From contig OZ250185.1 of the NCBI GenBank assembly GCA_965238265.1, forward strand, positions 2,976,001-3,040,000: a stretch of 64,000 bases of DNA, in the 5' to 3' direction. The notes under the pieces are model-generated. The model was not told where the DNA came from and made no database searches. It saw only the letters and a program-made list of their open reading frames with translations. A program made the position numbers and the translations under genes. Origin of the DNA: JAJDUF01 sp965238265 (GTDB lineage: Bacteria; Chloroflexota; UBA11872; UBA12225; JAJDUF01). Below, piece by piece: positions 24,230 to 33,032 of the stretch (position 1 is its first letter; each line of letters begins with the position of its first letter).

Positions 24230-25528
24230 TTAGGCAGCCGTCGTCGCAGCCTCGCGTTCGGGCCAGGCCCGGTGCGCGCGCACCTCGGAGGGACCGGCTC
24301 CTGGTAGGGCCTCCACGGTGGCCCTGATCGCCTCCAGTGCATAGGCAAGGGTCTCCTCGCCGTAGGGGCCTTCAGGCAGGGGAATATGCGACGGCTCGGT
24401 TTGGCCGCGGGTCAGCCACTCCGCGACGACGTGCATCTCGTCGAGCTGCGCCAGGTCGAGGGCGAGCCGTTGTGAGGTCGGGAAGGTCGTGCGGAGAAAG
24501 GCGCCCAAGGCTGCGGTCGTCGGGCTGTCCATGTTGCGCCGGAAGGTGTGCTGCCCCCGTAATTGCCCACAGCTGAAGGCCAGGAGCTGCATCTCGGCCT
24601 GGTCGTCGGCTGGCAAGAGCACGAGGAAGTTGACCGACCGCGCTGCCGTCGAGAGGTGGTGGCGCCGCCGCCGCAGCGTTTGCAGCGATTCGATAGTCCG
24701 TTGCAAGTGGGCGGCGCGCTCGAAGCTCAGTCGCTCCGCCGCCTCGTCCCGCGCGCGCGTCAGCTCACCGATCAGCGGTGTCACCTCGCCCTGCAGCAGA
24801 CGCGCCGCTCGCTCCATGGACTCTCCATAGCGGGCGCGCACCTCCTCGTCCAAGCACGGCGCCTGACAGCGGTGCATCTGTCCCCACAGGCAGCGGCGCG
24901 CCTCCGCCTCCGGCGGCAAGTCGCCCTCACACCGGCGCAGGCCAAAGAGGCGGCTCACAAAGTCCAGCGCCTGCTCGGCCGAGCGCATCGTCCAGAACGG
25001 CCCATAGTAGGCGGCGCCGTCGGGAGTGATGGCCGTGGTGACCTCCAGATAGGGGAACCCCTCGCCAGGATGCAGGCGCAGAAAGGCGTAGCGCGGGTAC
25101 TCGCGTCCCATCACGTTATATGGTGGCTGGTGCTGCTTGATGAGATACGACTCCAGGATGAGGGCCTCCAGCTCCGAGCCGACGGTCAGCCATTCGACCG
25201 CCGCGGCATGCTCGACCATCAGCCGGACTTTCCCCGCTGCGCTGGCGTGAAAGTAGGACGCGACCCGTTGGCGCAGACTCACCGACTTACCGATGTACAA
25301 GGTGCGGTCGTCCGGGTCATGGAAGAGATAGACACCCGGCTCGCGTGGAATCGTCTGCAAGGAGCCGCGTAGCTGGCGAGACAGGGGTGCTGATCGCCGC
25401 CGGCGCCTCGTTTTGCGCCGCCCCGCCCGCGGGCGGATCAGGGGAGCCGGCAGTTGGAGGCACCCCGACGCGAGAGGGGATATCAGTGGAGCGTCAGAGG
25501 AGGGCAAAAGCGCCGCTGCCAGGGACAC
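24230..25528 (-). CDS. UvrC-like GIY-YIG nuclease, without the UvrC C-terminal nuclease
   Basis: About 432 residues from a GTG at 25528 with GGAGG seven bases upstream (the frame is open to 25675, but that part is Pro/Arg-rich and unlike protein). A GIY-YIG domain is clear: PGVYLFHD, TLYIGKSVSLRQRVASYF and the catalytic Glu region LILESYLIKQHQPPYN. A Cys cluster (RRCLWGQMHRCQAPC) and a UVR-like coiled coil (DEAAERLSFERAAHLQRTIE) follow in UvrC order. UvrC's RNase H-like second nuclease and helix-hairpin-helix domains are missing. It may make only the 3' incision, like Cho, or act as a regulator. The neighbourhood gives no clue. Confidence 0.75.
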   Translation of the reverse strand: MSLAAALLPSSDAPLISPLASGCLQLPAPLIRPRAGRRKTRRRRRSAPLSRQLRGSLQTIPREPGVYLFHDPDDRTLYIGKSVSLRQRVASYFHASAAGKVRLMVEHAAAVEWLTVGSELEALILESYLIKQHQPPYNVMGREYPRYAFLRLHPGEGFPYLEVTTAITPDGAAYYGPFWTMRSAEQALDFVSRLFGLRRCEGDLPPEAEARRCLWGQMHRCQAPCLDEEVRARYGESMERAARLLQGEVTPLIGELTRARDEAAERLSFERAAHLQRTIESLQTLRRRRHHLSTAARSVNFLVLLPADDQAEMQLLAFSCGQLRGQHTFRRNMDSPTTAALGAFLRTTFPTSQRLALDLAQLDEMHVVAEWLTRGQTEPSHIPLPEGPYGEETLAYALEAIRATVEALPGAGPSEVRAHRAWPEREAATTAA

Positions 25529-25778
25529 CACATCACCTCCGTCCGTGTGCTGGCGCGGCGGAGGTGATGCATGCTGGGATGACCCGCGCCAAGGGCGAGC
25601 CGCAGTATAGCAAGCATCCGCCAGCGGCGGCGGGGGAGGGAACTGCTTGTCCCCCGGCCGCAGCGGCTCCAGCAACCTCGTCCCCCTGCGGAGCGGGGGG
25701 GGGGCCTAGCATCAGCAGGTAGCAAGCGCTAGAATTAAGGAAGAGCGCCGTGCATTCTCCCCGGTAACACGCCAGCCG

Positions 25779-25850
25779 GCCGACGTAGCTCAAAGGCAGA
25801 GCAGCGGTTTTGTAAACCGCAGGTTGTCGGTTCGAGTCCGACCGTCGGCT
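25779..25850 (+). tRNA. tRNA-Thr (anticodon TGT)
   Basis: A 72-nt cloverleaf: acceptor GCCGACG/CGTCGGC, D arm AGCTCAAAGGCAGAGC, anticodon stem GCGGT/ACCGC around TTTGTAA (anticodon TGT), T arm with GGTTCGAGTCC, discriminator T. The 3' CCA is not fully encoded (TCCCC follows). It lies alone between the UvrC-like gene and the end of mgtE. Confidence 0.93.
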
Positions 25851-26002
25851 CCCCTTACCACCAAGTTATGTCGATTCCTCTTGAGCACGCAACGAAACGA
25901 TGACGGTCCAGCTCCGGTTGTAGCCCTCCGTCGTCATCCGGCGCCGGCCGGAATCCAGGGGACGGTCTGACCGGCGTGGGCAGTCTGCCTCGGCTCCAAG
26001 CC

Positions 26003-27304
26003 CTACAAGAGGCCGGACAGCAGCGTAGCCAGGCCCAAGAAGCTGAAGAAGCCCATAATATCGGTGATGGTCGTGAGGAAGATCGAGGAGGACTGGGCGG
26101 GGTCCTGGCGCAGTGCCGCGAGCACCATCGGAACGCTGGCACCGGCGAGGGCAGCAATCGTCATCGAGATCACCATCGCCACGCCGATCACCAGACACAA
26201 ACCCCACGACTGGCTCCAGACAAACACCCCAAGCATTGTGACCAGGGCGACGGCGCAGCCGTTCAGGGCGCCGGTGCCCACTTCCTTGAGGGCGATCCGC
26301 GGCCAGTGCCGGAGGTGGATTTCGCGCAGGGCCAGCCCTCGCAGCGTCACCGCCAGCGCCTGAGCGCCAGTATTGCCGGATTGACCGGCGACGACCGGCA
26401 GGAGCACCGCCAGCGCCGTAAACTGGGCAATCGTCCCTTCGAAGAGGCCCACGACCGCGGCTGCCAAGAAGGCCGTCACGAGGTTGATTTGCAGCCACGG
26501 CAGGCGTTTGCGGACCGCAAAAATCAGCGGCGACAGCGCCCGTTCGTCCTTGCCGGCCCCCACCAGCATCTGCATATCGGCGCTGGCTTCCTCTTCCGTG
26601 ACCTCGACCAGCGCCGCATGCCGGATCACACCTAGCAGCTTGCCCTCGAAATCTACGACCGGCAGGCTCGTCAGGCGATGGTGGGTCAGCGCGGCGACGA
26701 CTTCCTCGCGCGGCGCCATGGCCAGCACGCTGACCCGTGCTGCCGGCGCCAATCCACCCAGCTGCTCGTCCGGAGCAGCAAGGAGCAGCTGCTCCAACGC
26801 GACCGTGCCCGCAAAGCGGCCCTCGGGATCTACGAGGTAGACATTCAGCACTCGTTCTCGTGGCAGCGCATGCAGCCGGGCAATGGCGTCGCCGACCGTT
26901 GTCTCCGGACGGAATGCCGGAATACGCGGGTCCATGAGCTGGCCCGCCGAGTCGGTCGGATAGCTCATCTGCGTCTGCAGATCGCTGGCCAGACGACGAT
27001 CCAGTCCCGCCAAGCGCTCGTTGCAGGTCTCCGTGTCGAGGCGGGCCAAAAGGGCAGCGGCCCGCGTGGGGTCCATCACCGGGAGTAGCTGGGCTACCGT
27101 CTCTTGGTCCGCCTCAACGAGCACGCGGGCGGCGACATCGGGAATCAGCCGCTCCACGACGGCAGCGGCTACCGGCGCAGCAACGGTGCGGAGCACGCCT
27201 AGGACCTCATCCAGCGGCTGGGCTTCGAGGAGCGCGGTGGCTTCTTCCGGATGGGAGCGCAGGTACTCCTGCGCGAGCGCCCGATGGCTCGGTACCTGAC
27301 TATC
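26003..27304 (-). CDS. mgtE: MgtE magnesium transporter
   Basis: 433 residues from the ATG at 27304, which overlaps the stop of the upstream gene by 5 bases. Order: MgtE N-terminal helical domain (1-125), paired CBS domains (about 130-250; VLNVYLVDPEGRFAG and SLPVVDFEGKLLGVI), a plug helix, then five TM helices with AVLLPVVAGQSGNTGAQALAV, the pore segment that matches the conserved P-x-x-x-x-x-x-G-N-x-G-x-Q of MgtE channels. It admits Mg2+ when intracellular Mg2+ is low, with CBS and N domains closing the gate when it is high. Translationally coupled to a soluble homologue of its own regulatory half. Confidence 0.92.
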   Translation of the reverse strand, partial: DSQVPSHRALAQEYLRSHPEEATALLEAQPLDEVLGVLRTVAAPVAAAVVERLIPDVAARVLVEADQETVAQLLPVMDPTRAAALLARLDTETCNERLAGLDRRLASDLQTQMSYPTDSAGQLMDPRIPAFRPETTVGDAIARLHALPRERVLNVYLVDPEGRFAGTVALEQLLLAAPDEQLGGLAPAARVSVLAMAPREEVVAALTHHRLTSLPVVDFEGKLLGVIRHAALVEVTEEEASADMQMLVGAGKDERALSPLIFAVRKRLPWLQINLVTAFLAAAVVGLFEGTIAQFTALAVLLPVVAGQSGNTGAQALAVTLRGLALREIHLRHWPRIALKEVGTGALNGCAVALVTMLGVFVWSQSWGLCLVIGVAMVISMTIAALAGASVPMVLAALRQDPAQSSSIFLTTITDIMGFFSFLGLATLLSGLL

Positions 27305-28169
27305 CATCACGCTGTTGCACACCCTTCTCCACCACTGGCGCGGGCTTGCCGCCGCGGTTTGCGAAGAGCCGGCTCATGCCGACCCAGTACAGCTCGGCAA
27401 GCGTGAGACCAAGCGCCAGCGCACTACCCCCGTCATCATCATCTCCAAGAGCAGCGGCGAGGAGCTGGAGCGTGCCATGCCGCAGCACGCCGACATACAT
27501 ATCCCCATCGGCCACCACCGGCAGCGCGTGGACGTGCCGCCAACCTGGATGGGCCAGGATCGCGGCACGGTCGGCCCACACCGATAAGCGGAGCACGTCG
27601 GTCTGCATCAGCACCGCCACCTGCTCCTCAGGAGCAGCACGCAGGAGGTCGCGGAGATCGAGCACACCGACAAGCCGGTGCTCGCGGTTGATGACATAGA
27701 CATAGTGATGGAGATGGGCACGTGGGATGCCCTGGAGGCGAGTCAAGGTCTCGCCCACGCTTAGGTCGCTGGGAACGGCCGGAACGAGCGGGTCCATCAT
27801 AGCGCCAGCGGTACCCTCGGGATAGCGCAGGACGTGCAGCAGCGCTTGCGCCGGTTGGGGCGGGGCCGCTGCGATGACCGCTGCTCGCGTCCGGTCGGGT
27901 AGCTGCCGCAGCAGCTGCGCCGCCACAGCAACATCGAGTTGCGCAACGGTCGCACCAGCGTGATCGACGGGCATGGTGGCCAGACTCGCCACCGCACTGC
28001 CCGGGGCGCAGCGCCCCAGCACCGCCGCTGCCGTCGCCGCATCGAGCGCAGCCAGCGCCTCGGTAGCTTCCTCCGGCGACATCCGCTCCAGGAGACGCGC
28101 CGCCTCGCCGGGATGCCGTGTACAGTACGCTTCCGACAGCCGGCGCTCCTGGCGGGCCACCAACTCCAC
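27300..28169 (-). CDS. Soluble MgtE-like regulatory protein (N-domain plus CBS, no membrane part)
   Basis: 289 residues repeating the architecture of the MgtE cytoplasmic half: a helical repeat domain (RHPGEAARLLERMSPEEATEAL, then VAQLDVAVAAQLLRQLPDRT), the linker YPEGTAGAMMDPLVPAV and two CBS units (HYVYVINREHRLVGVLDLRD; ALPVVADGDMYVGVL). It then ends after a short hydrophilic tail, without TM helices. Its stop overlaps the mgtE start, so the two proteins are made together. It most likely assembles with or buffers the MgtE gate; this is inference. CBS motifs could bind adenine nucleotides or Mg2+. Confidence 0.8.
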   Translation of the reverse strand: MELVARQERRLSEAYCTRHPGEAARLLERMSPEEATEALAALDAATAAAVLGRCAPGSAVASLATMPVDHAGATVAQLDVAVAAQLLRQLPDRTRAAVIAAAPPQPAQALLHVLRYPEGTAGAMMDPLVPAVPSDLSVGETLTRLQGIPRAHLHHYVYVINREHRLVGVLDLRDLLRAAPEEQVAVLMQTDVLRLSVWADRAAILAHPGWRHVHALPVVADGDMYVGVLRHGTLQLLAAALGDDDDGGSALALGLTLAELYWVGMSRLFANRGGKPAPVVEKGVQQRDG

Positions 28170-28170
28170 G

Positions 28171-29001
28171 TTACTCCCCCTTGGTCAGCAAGACCGATGG
28201 CTCTTCGCTGAACTTGCGGGCGGGAATCAGCACCCGTCCGGCGGTGGACTCGATAATAACGGCCGTTTGGGTGATCTCGACGATGCGACCGGTCGTCGCC
28301 CCAATCCGCACGGTATCGCCGACGCGGTAGGCTTGCTGGACATAGTGGGCAGCGATGATGTTGCTGGCCACCGGACCGGCCCCCAGCGCAAAGGCCAGTG
28401 CTGCACCGGCGAGCAGGGCGCCGCCGGTCACGGTGACCATGAGGGTGAGTGGTCCGGTATCAATGCCTAACTGGCTGGCACTGGTCACTGCGGCGATCAG
28501 GATCACCGCAACCTGCGCCGCGCGGCCCAGCAGGGAAGCATAGGACAGGCCCACGGAGCTAGCGACCTCACTGAGGAGACCGCGGACGAGGTTGCCAGCG
28601 AGTAGGCCGGCGAAGAGCACGAGCACCGCCGAGAGGACACTGGGCAGGTACGTGGCGAAGTTGCTCAGGAGCAGACTCAACACGTTTAGGCCAAACACCT
28701 CCACCGCCGCCGTGAGAAACACCAGGAGCACAACCCAAAACACGATTGTCCCGATGAAGGTAGGGGCCGCCTACGGCAGGCCGAGGCGGGCCATGGTGCG
28801 CCGGACCCGGTCATTCCGGGTGAGCCACGCGAGTCCGCCGACGATGAAGCGGGTACTCCACGCCTGCAAGAGACGGGCTAGGACCCAGCCAGCGAGGAAG
28901 AGGAGGATTCCCGCGAGCAGGCTTGGCAGATACTCTGTGAAACTACCGATGATCCGGGCAACGAGGTCACCCAGGGCAGTAAGCGGTCGAGACAAGTTCA
29001 T
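28171..29001 (-). pseudogene. MscS-like small channel protein interrupted by an in-frame TAG
   Basis: The ATG at 29001 (MNLSRPLTALGD) opens a frame with one TM helix (YLPSLLAGILLFLAGWVLARLL) that stops at TAG, 28771-28773. The same frame continues without another break as AAPTFIGTIVFWVVLLVFLT, further TM helices and the soluble MscS-type beta domain (VGDTVRIGATTGRIVEI ... GRVLIPARKF). Reading through gives about 276 residues, the normal length and order of small TM-helix/MscS-like proteins. A single C-to-T (CAG) or G-to-T (GAG) change explains it. As sequenced, the second part could be made only from an internal start. It precedes the MgtE pair on the same strand. Confidence 0.8.
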
Positions 29002-29096
29002 GGCGGCCTCCGGAAGGACATTACAACTAGGTCGCACCAGACTGCAACCGGCATCCGGCCTTATACCTAGCCTGGCGCGTCCTTAGCCCGCACCCC

Positions 29097-30920
29097 TCAG
29101 AACGGCCAGACCAGCGGAACGACCACAAGCGAGACGGTCAGCAGCAGCAGCGCGAGCGGCGTCCCGGCCCGCGTGTAGTCGCCGAACCGGTAGCCGCCGG
29201 GGGCGTAGACGATGATGCTGGTCTGATGGCCTATGGGGGTCATAAAGGCGGTCGAGGTGGCAATGGCGAGGGCGACTACGAACGGATACGGGCTGACGCC
29301 CAGCGTCTCGGCGACGGTGATGGCAACCGGGGCGAGCAGCACCGTCGCGGCGGCATTGGACATGACCTGCGTGAGCAAGGTCGCTACACAGTAGAGCGCC
29401 GCGAGCACCACGAGCGGCCCCCAGGCGCCGGTCCAGGCCACCAGCTGATCGGCGATGAACGTGGCGGTGCCGGTTACCTCCAGGGCCGTGCCCAGGGGAA
29501 GCGTACCGGCGATGAGGACGACGGAGTGCCATTCGACCGAATGATAGAGGCGGGCCGGCTGGACGCAGCCGGTCGCCACCATGACGACGACGCCAAGCAG
29601 GCCGGCGACGGCGATGTGGAGCACGCCCAACGCGGCCAATAGCACTACGCCCGCCATAATGCCGGCGGCCGTGAGCGTGCGTCGCCGGCCGGTATCGGTC
29701 GGCTCGACGGTGTCCAGCGGCAGCAATCCCTGCGTGGCGGCGAGCGCAGCGAGTCGCTCTGCGGAGCCGCGCAGCAGCAGGACGTCGCCCTGCGCTAACG
29801 GCACGTCGGTCAAGCGCGTGTGGATGGCTTGTCCGCGTCGCCAGATGCCGAGCACGGAGACGCCGAACCGCGTGCGGAAGTTGGCCTGCACGACGGTTTG
29901 GTGCAGGAAGCTGGCGCCGGGCACGACGACGGCTTCCAGCATGGCGACCTCGCCGCTGGTAAGCGGGGCATCGGAATTTGCCATTTCGAGCAGATCCAGC
30001 TGACCGGTTTGGACGAGCTTCAGCACGTCGGCCTGCTGGCCGTTGACGACGACGGTATCGCCGACTTGCAGCACGTCGTGCCGTGTTGGGAAGCGGTTAA
30101 TCAACGTACCGGAATGGATGCGGACGACCTGGAGGCCGTAGCGTTCGGAGATGCCGCTCTCGGCGAGGGTTTTGCCGTTGAGCGGGGAGTCTTCGGGCAC
30201 ACTCAACTCGGCGAGGTAGCGGCGCAGCTCCCGCACGGCGCTCGGATCGGTGGGGCTGGGCCGGACGGGCAAGAGCCAGCGTCCGGCGACGGCAAAGTAG
30301 AGCACGCCGGTGGCCAAGACGGCGATTCCGGTGGGGAGGTAGTCGAACACCTGTAGTGGGACGTGACCGCTGTCGGCGAGGGCCTGACTGACCAGCAGGT
30401 TTGGCGGCGTACCGATAAGGGTCAGATTGCCGCCGAGCATCGATCCGAAGGCCAGGGGGATCAGCAGTCGGCTGGGTGCAATGCGGCTTTGGGCGCCGAT
30501 AGCGAGCACCGCCGGCAGCAGGATGGCCATGGCGCCGACATTGTTCATCACCGCTGATAGCAGGCCGACGGTAACGATGACCAGCAGCGTGAGCCAGGCG
30601 GCACTGTGGCCGGCCACGCGCTGCAGGCCGGCGGCGATGCGGTGCGCCACGCCGGCGCGTACCAGCCCGTGGCTGAGGATGAACATGGCCACCACGGTCA
30701 GAACCGCCGGATTGGCGAACCCGGCGAGTGCCTGCTCAACGCTGAGGAGACCGTAGCGCGCGAGAACGAAACCGCCGTCGGGGCTACGCTTGATGACCGG
30801 CACCGTGACCAGAATGACCAGTACGAGCAGGGCAACGATGTCCGCGGGCAGCCGCTCGGTGGCGAACAGTATCAGCACCGCGATCAAAATGATGAAGACG
30901 AGGACGATCTCTGCCGTCAC
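29097..30920 (-). CDS. SLC13-family permease with two TrkA-C domains
   Basis: 607 residues from a GTG at 30920 preceded by AGAGGAGCTT. About five TM helices, then two soluble TrkA-C domains (SGISERYGLQVVRIHSGTLI ... LQVGDTVVVNGQQADVLKL; FRTRFGVSVLGIWRRGQ ... LAQGDVLLLRGSAERLAAL), then more helices including TLIGTPPNLLVSQALADSG and MSNAAATVLLAPVAI, the paired S-N-x-x/T-x-P-N loops of the DASS/SLC13 transporters. These move dicarboxylates, sulfate or related anions with Na+. The TrkA-C domains suggest ligand control. Substrate unknown. Confidence 0.88.
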   Translation of the reverse strand: MTAEIVLVFIILIAVLILFATERLPADIVALLVLVILVTVPVIKRSPDGGFVLARYGLLSVEQALAGFANPAVLTVVAMFILSHGLVRAGVAHRIAAGLQRVAGHSAAWLTLLVIVTVGLLSAVMNNVGAMAILLPAVLAIGAQSRIAPSRLLIPLAFGSMLGGNLTLIGTPPNLLVSQALADSGHVPLQVFDYLPTGIAVLATGVLYFAVAGRWLLPVRPSPTDPSAVRELRRYLAELSVPEDSPLNGKTLAESGISERYGLQVVRIHSGTLINRFPTRHDVLQVGDTVVVNGQQADVLKLVQTGQLDLLEMANSDAPLTSGEVAMLEAVVVPGASFLHQTVVQANFRTRFGVSVLGIWRRGQAIHTRLTDVPLAQGDVLLLRGSAERLAALAATQGLLPLDTVEPTDTGRRRTLTAAGIMAGVVLLAALGVLHIAVAGLLGVVVMVATGCVQPARLYHSVEWHSVVLIAGTLPLGTALEVTGTATFIADQLVAWTGAWGPLVVLAALYCVATLLTQVMSNAAATVLLAPVAITVAETLGVSPYPFVVALAIATSTAFMTPIGHQTSIIVYAPGGYRFGDYTRAGTPLALLLLTVSLVVVPLVWPF

Positions 30921-30998
30921 AAGCTCCTCTTTCTCAGTGTTCGGTGGCCCGTGGCCCGTGACCAGGCTCCCTCCGGCTCCGCCGCTCCGCCGGGAGAC

Positions 30999-31097
30999 CT
31001 GGATTCCGGCCTACGCCGGAATGACGGTGGCCAATGACCACTGACCGGCAGCCGACCACCGACCACCGGCTACTAGCCACCAGCTACTGGCTACTGG
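30999..31097. repeat. Palindrome A variant followed by a heptad repeat that runs into the yihY start
   Basis: CTGGATTCCGGCCTACGCCG then GAATGACGG (30999-31027) is a palindrome of family A type. From about 31049 to 31097 the DNA is a degenerate heptad array (CCGACCA, CCGACCA, CCGGCTA, CTAGCCA, CCAGCTA, CTGGCTA). The array lies inside the reading frame of the next gene and would encode its first residues. Confidence 0.55.
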
Positions 31098-31915
31098 CGC
31101 TGGCACGGGGCACCATCCGGCGGTTTCGGGCACACGACTGCCCCCTCCTGGCCGCTGGGCTGGCCTTCTACACCATTTTATCGCTGTTTCCGCTATTACT
31201 CGGCCTGACCGCCATCTTCAGTCTCCTCCTGGAGAGCGCCACCCTGCAAGCACAACTCATTACCATAGTCGGCAGCGCCTTTCCCGGGTCCATGGACCTC
31301 CTTACCCACACCGTCACTGAGGCCGTTGGCGCCTGGCGCACCGCTGGCGTGGTCTCGCTGGTCACGCTCGTCGGGACGGCCAGCCTGATTTTCGCGGCGG
31401 TCAGGCGGGCGCTGAACCGCGCTTGGGGCGTCGAGCGTCCCCGCACCTTTGTCCGTCGGCGGCTGTTGGAGGCGGCGATGCTCGGCAGCGTAGTCCTGCT
31501 TGTCCTGGCCTCTTGGGCGGCCGTGTCGCTCTTCTCGGTGATCAGACCGTTGCTGCCGGCCACCCTGGCGGTGCCGGGCACCGGCCCGGTGGCCGGCGCA
31601 GTCGCCGCCCTGACCTCGTTCGCCCTGTCGCTCGGCGCCTTTGCCCTGCTGTACCGGTTTGTGCCCAAGGCGAACGTAACCTGGTCGGACGTCCGGCTCG
31701 GCGCCCTGCTGGCCGCCATCATGTTCGAGGCCAGCAAATACGCCTTCAGCTGGTACTTGACCAGCTTCGCGCGCTATTCGCTGATCTACGGCTCGCTCGG
31801 GACCACCATTGTCTTCCTGATGTGGTCCTATCTCGCGGCGCTCATCCTGCTGCTCGGCGCCGAGCTTACCGCCGAATACGCGCACCTCCGCCGCGCCAAG
31901 CCTGATTTGCCCTAG
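31034..31915 (+). CDS. YihY/BrkB-family membrane protein
   Basis: 293 residues, six TM helices. HDCPLLAAGLAFYTILSLFPL is the family's conserved start of TM1, and SYLAALILLLGAELTAEYAH its conserved final helix. The family (once wrongly called RNase BN) has no agreed function. The only upstream start in frame is the ATG at 31034, and residues ~5-20 (QPTTDHRLLATSYW) are encoded by an intergenic-type heptad array, so either a repeat invaded the 5' end or the true start is a non-ATG codon near 31100 (before RGTIRRFRAHD). Ends with TAG at 31913. Confidence 0.85.
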   Translation: MTTDRQPTTDHRLLATSYWLLALARGTIRRFRAHDCPLLAAGLAFYTILSLFPLLLGLTAIFSLLLESATLQAQLITIVGSAFPGSMDLLTHTVTEAVGAWRTAGVVSLVTLVGTASLIFAAVRRALNRAWGVERPRTFVRRRLLEAAMLGSVVLLVLASWAAVSLFSVIRPLLPATLAVPGTGPVAGAVAALTSFALSLGAFALLYRFVPKANVTWSDVRLGALLAAIMFEASKYAFSWYLTSFARYSLIYGSLGTTIVFLMWSYLAALILLLGAELTAEYAHLRRAKPDLP

Positions 31916-32134
31916 CTGGGGCCGGCCATGATCGCAACAACCGGCGCCGGCCGGCAGCCCGGCAACCGGCACGGCACGCCCATGCTACAGTTGGTATATT
32001 TCTTGTGAGGCTCACTTAGGTGAAAGTATGAGGGCCGCCTAGGTACAAAACAAAGGAGGTGGGAGAAGGCTGGGTAGTGTTGGGCGTAAGAGACGCTAGG
32101 TGCCCGGGAAAGCACCAGAAAAGGAGCGCGGGGC
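31916..32134. other. Promoter-bearing gap before the DoxX gene
   Basis: An AT-rich patch TTGGTATATTTCTTGTG (about 31990-32006) is the best -10-like sequence in the area. A strong Shine-Dalgarno-like AAAGGAGGTGGGAG at about 32050 has no good protein frame behind it, only a 90-base GTG frame that runs into the DoxX gene. It may be a leader peptide, or the remains of one. Confidence 0.3.
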
Positions 32135-32728
32135 ATGGCACGTCTACTGGAAGCCTTACGGTATCACCCTGGCGAAGTACGCGATCCGTCGCTGGCTAGG
32201 TTTGTGTTCACGAACCTGAGATTCGCGTGGGTGTGGGCACTACTCCGCATCTGGCTTGGCTGGCAGTGGCTCGACGCGGGCCGGCACAAGATAGACAATC
32301 CGGCCTGGATCGAGACCGGTGTGGCCCTCAAAGGCTACTGGGCCCGGGCGATTACCGTCCCGGAAGAGGGGCGGGCCCCCGTGACCTTCGGCTGGTACCG
32401 CAGCTTCCTCGAAGGGCTGCTCAATGGCGAGCACTATACCTGATTTGCCCCGCTGGTCGCCTGGGGTGAGGTGCTGGTAGGCATTGCCCTGATTGTCGGC
32501 GCACTCACGGGTATCATGGCATTCCTCGGTGAGTTCATGAACTGGAACTTCATCATGGCGGGAACAGCCAGCAGCAACCCGCTACTGATGGTCGTCGCCA
32601 TTGGCCTGATGCTCGCCTGGAAGACCGCTGGCTACTGGGGTGTGGACCGCGTGCTGCTCCCGATCCTGGGAACACCGTGGCAAATGGGCACTGTTGGCGA
32701 GCTGGGCAAGCACGCTACGCGCGAATAA
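32135..32728 (+). pseudogene. DoxX-family membrane protein with an in-frame TGA
   Basis: The ATG at 32135 follows AAAAGGAGCGCGGGGC. The frame reads as a DoxX/DoxD-like protein (WALLRIWLGWQWLDAGRHKI ... FLEGLLNGEHYT) and meets TGA at 32441-32443, then continues in the same frame as FAPLVAWGEVLVGIALIVGA through two more TM helices to a TAA at 32726. Trp is expected at the TGA position (HYT-W-FAP), so one G-to-A change (TGG to TGA) explains it. Full length would be 197 residues, four TM helices, likely a respiratory or redox membrane subunit. TGA is a normal stop elsewhere in this window. Confidence 0.8.
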
Positions 32729-33032
32729 ATCGCAGCACCTCACCCCCCGGCCCCCTCCCTAACCCTTCCCCCTGCTGACGCACCGGGCCGGGAACACCGT
32801 CCCCCCGCTGTGCGGGGGGACCACAGGGGACCGGAGTGACGAGGGCGCGGCGCGCATTCCCCCCTTGACAAGCAGCCCCCCGACCTGGATACCCAGAGCG
32901 TACTCACCACAAGTACGCACCCTCACTCGGCAGAGGTCGGCAGTAGTCGGGGTCATGCCCCCTTGCGGCCTCTGTCGAGGATGCGGCGACTTGTGGTAAG
33001 TAGCCCGATTCTCTGCTGCAAGGGGGTTCCTC
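32729..33032. other. 304-base gap, partly repeat
   Basis: It begins with a half copy of the GC-rich CCTCACCCCCCGGCCCCCTC repeat, then the hairpin CCCCCGCTGTGCGGGGG (32800-32818). After that it is less regular, with GGCAGAGGTCGGCAGTAGTCGG, and leads into the next gene, whose TTG/ATG start has GCAAGGGGGTTCCTC before it. No coding frame with protein character. Confidence 0.45.

Noticed and set aside
27305..29001. A magnesium riboswitch (M-box) in front of the mgtE operon
   Set aside because: The genes are contiguous or overlapping with no long leader, and upstream of 29001 I see no conserved riboswitch pattern.
32441..32443. TGA as selenocysteine or recoded Trp in the DoxX gene
   Set aside because: No Cys or Sec position is expected there, and TGA is a functional stop in other genes of the window (for example arsA at 14512-14514).
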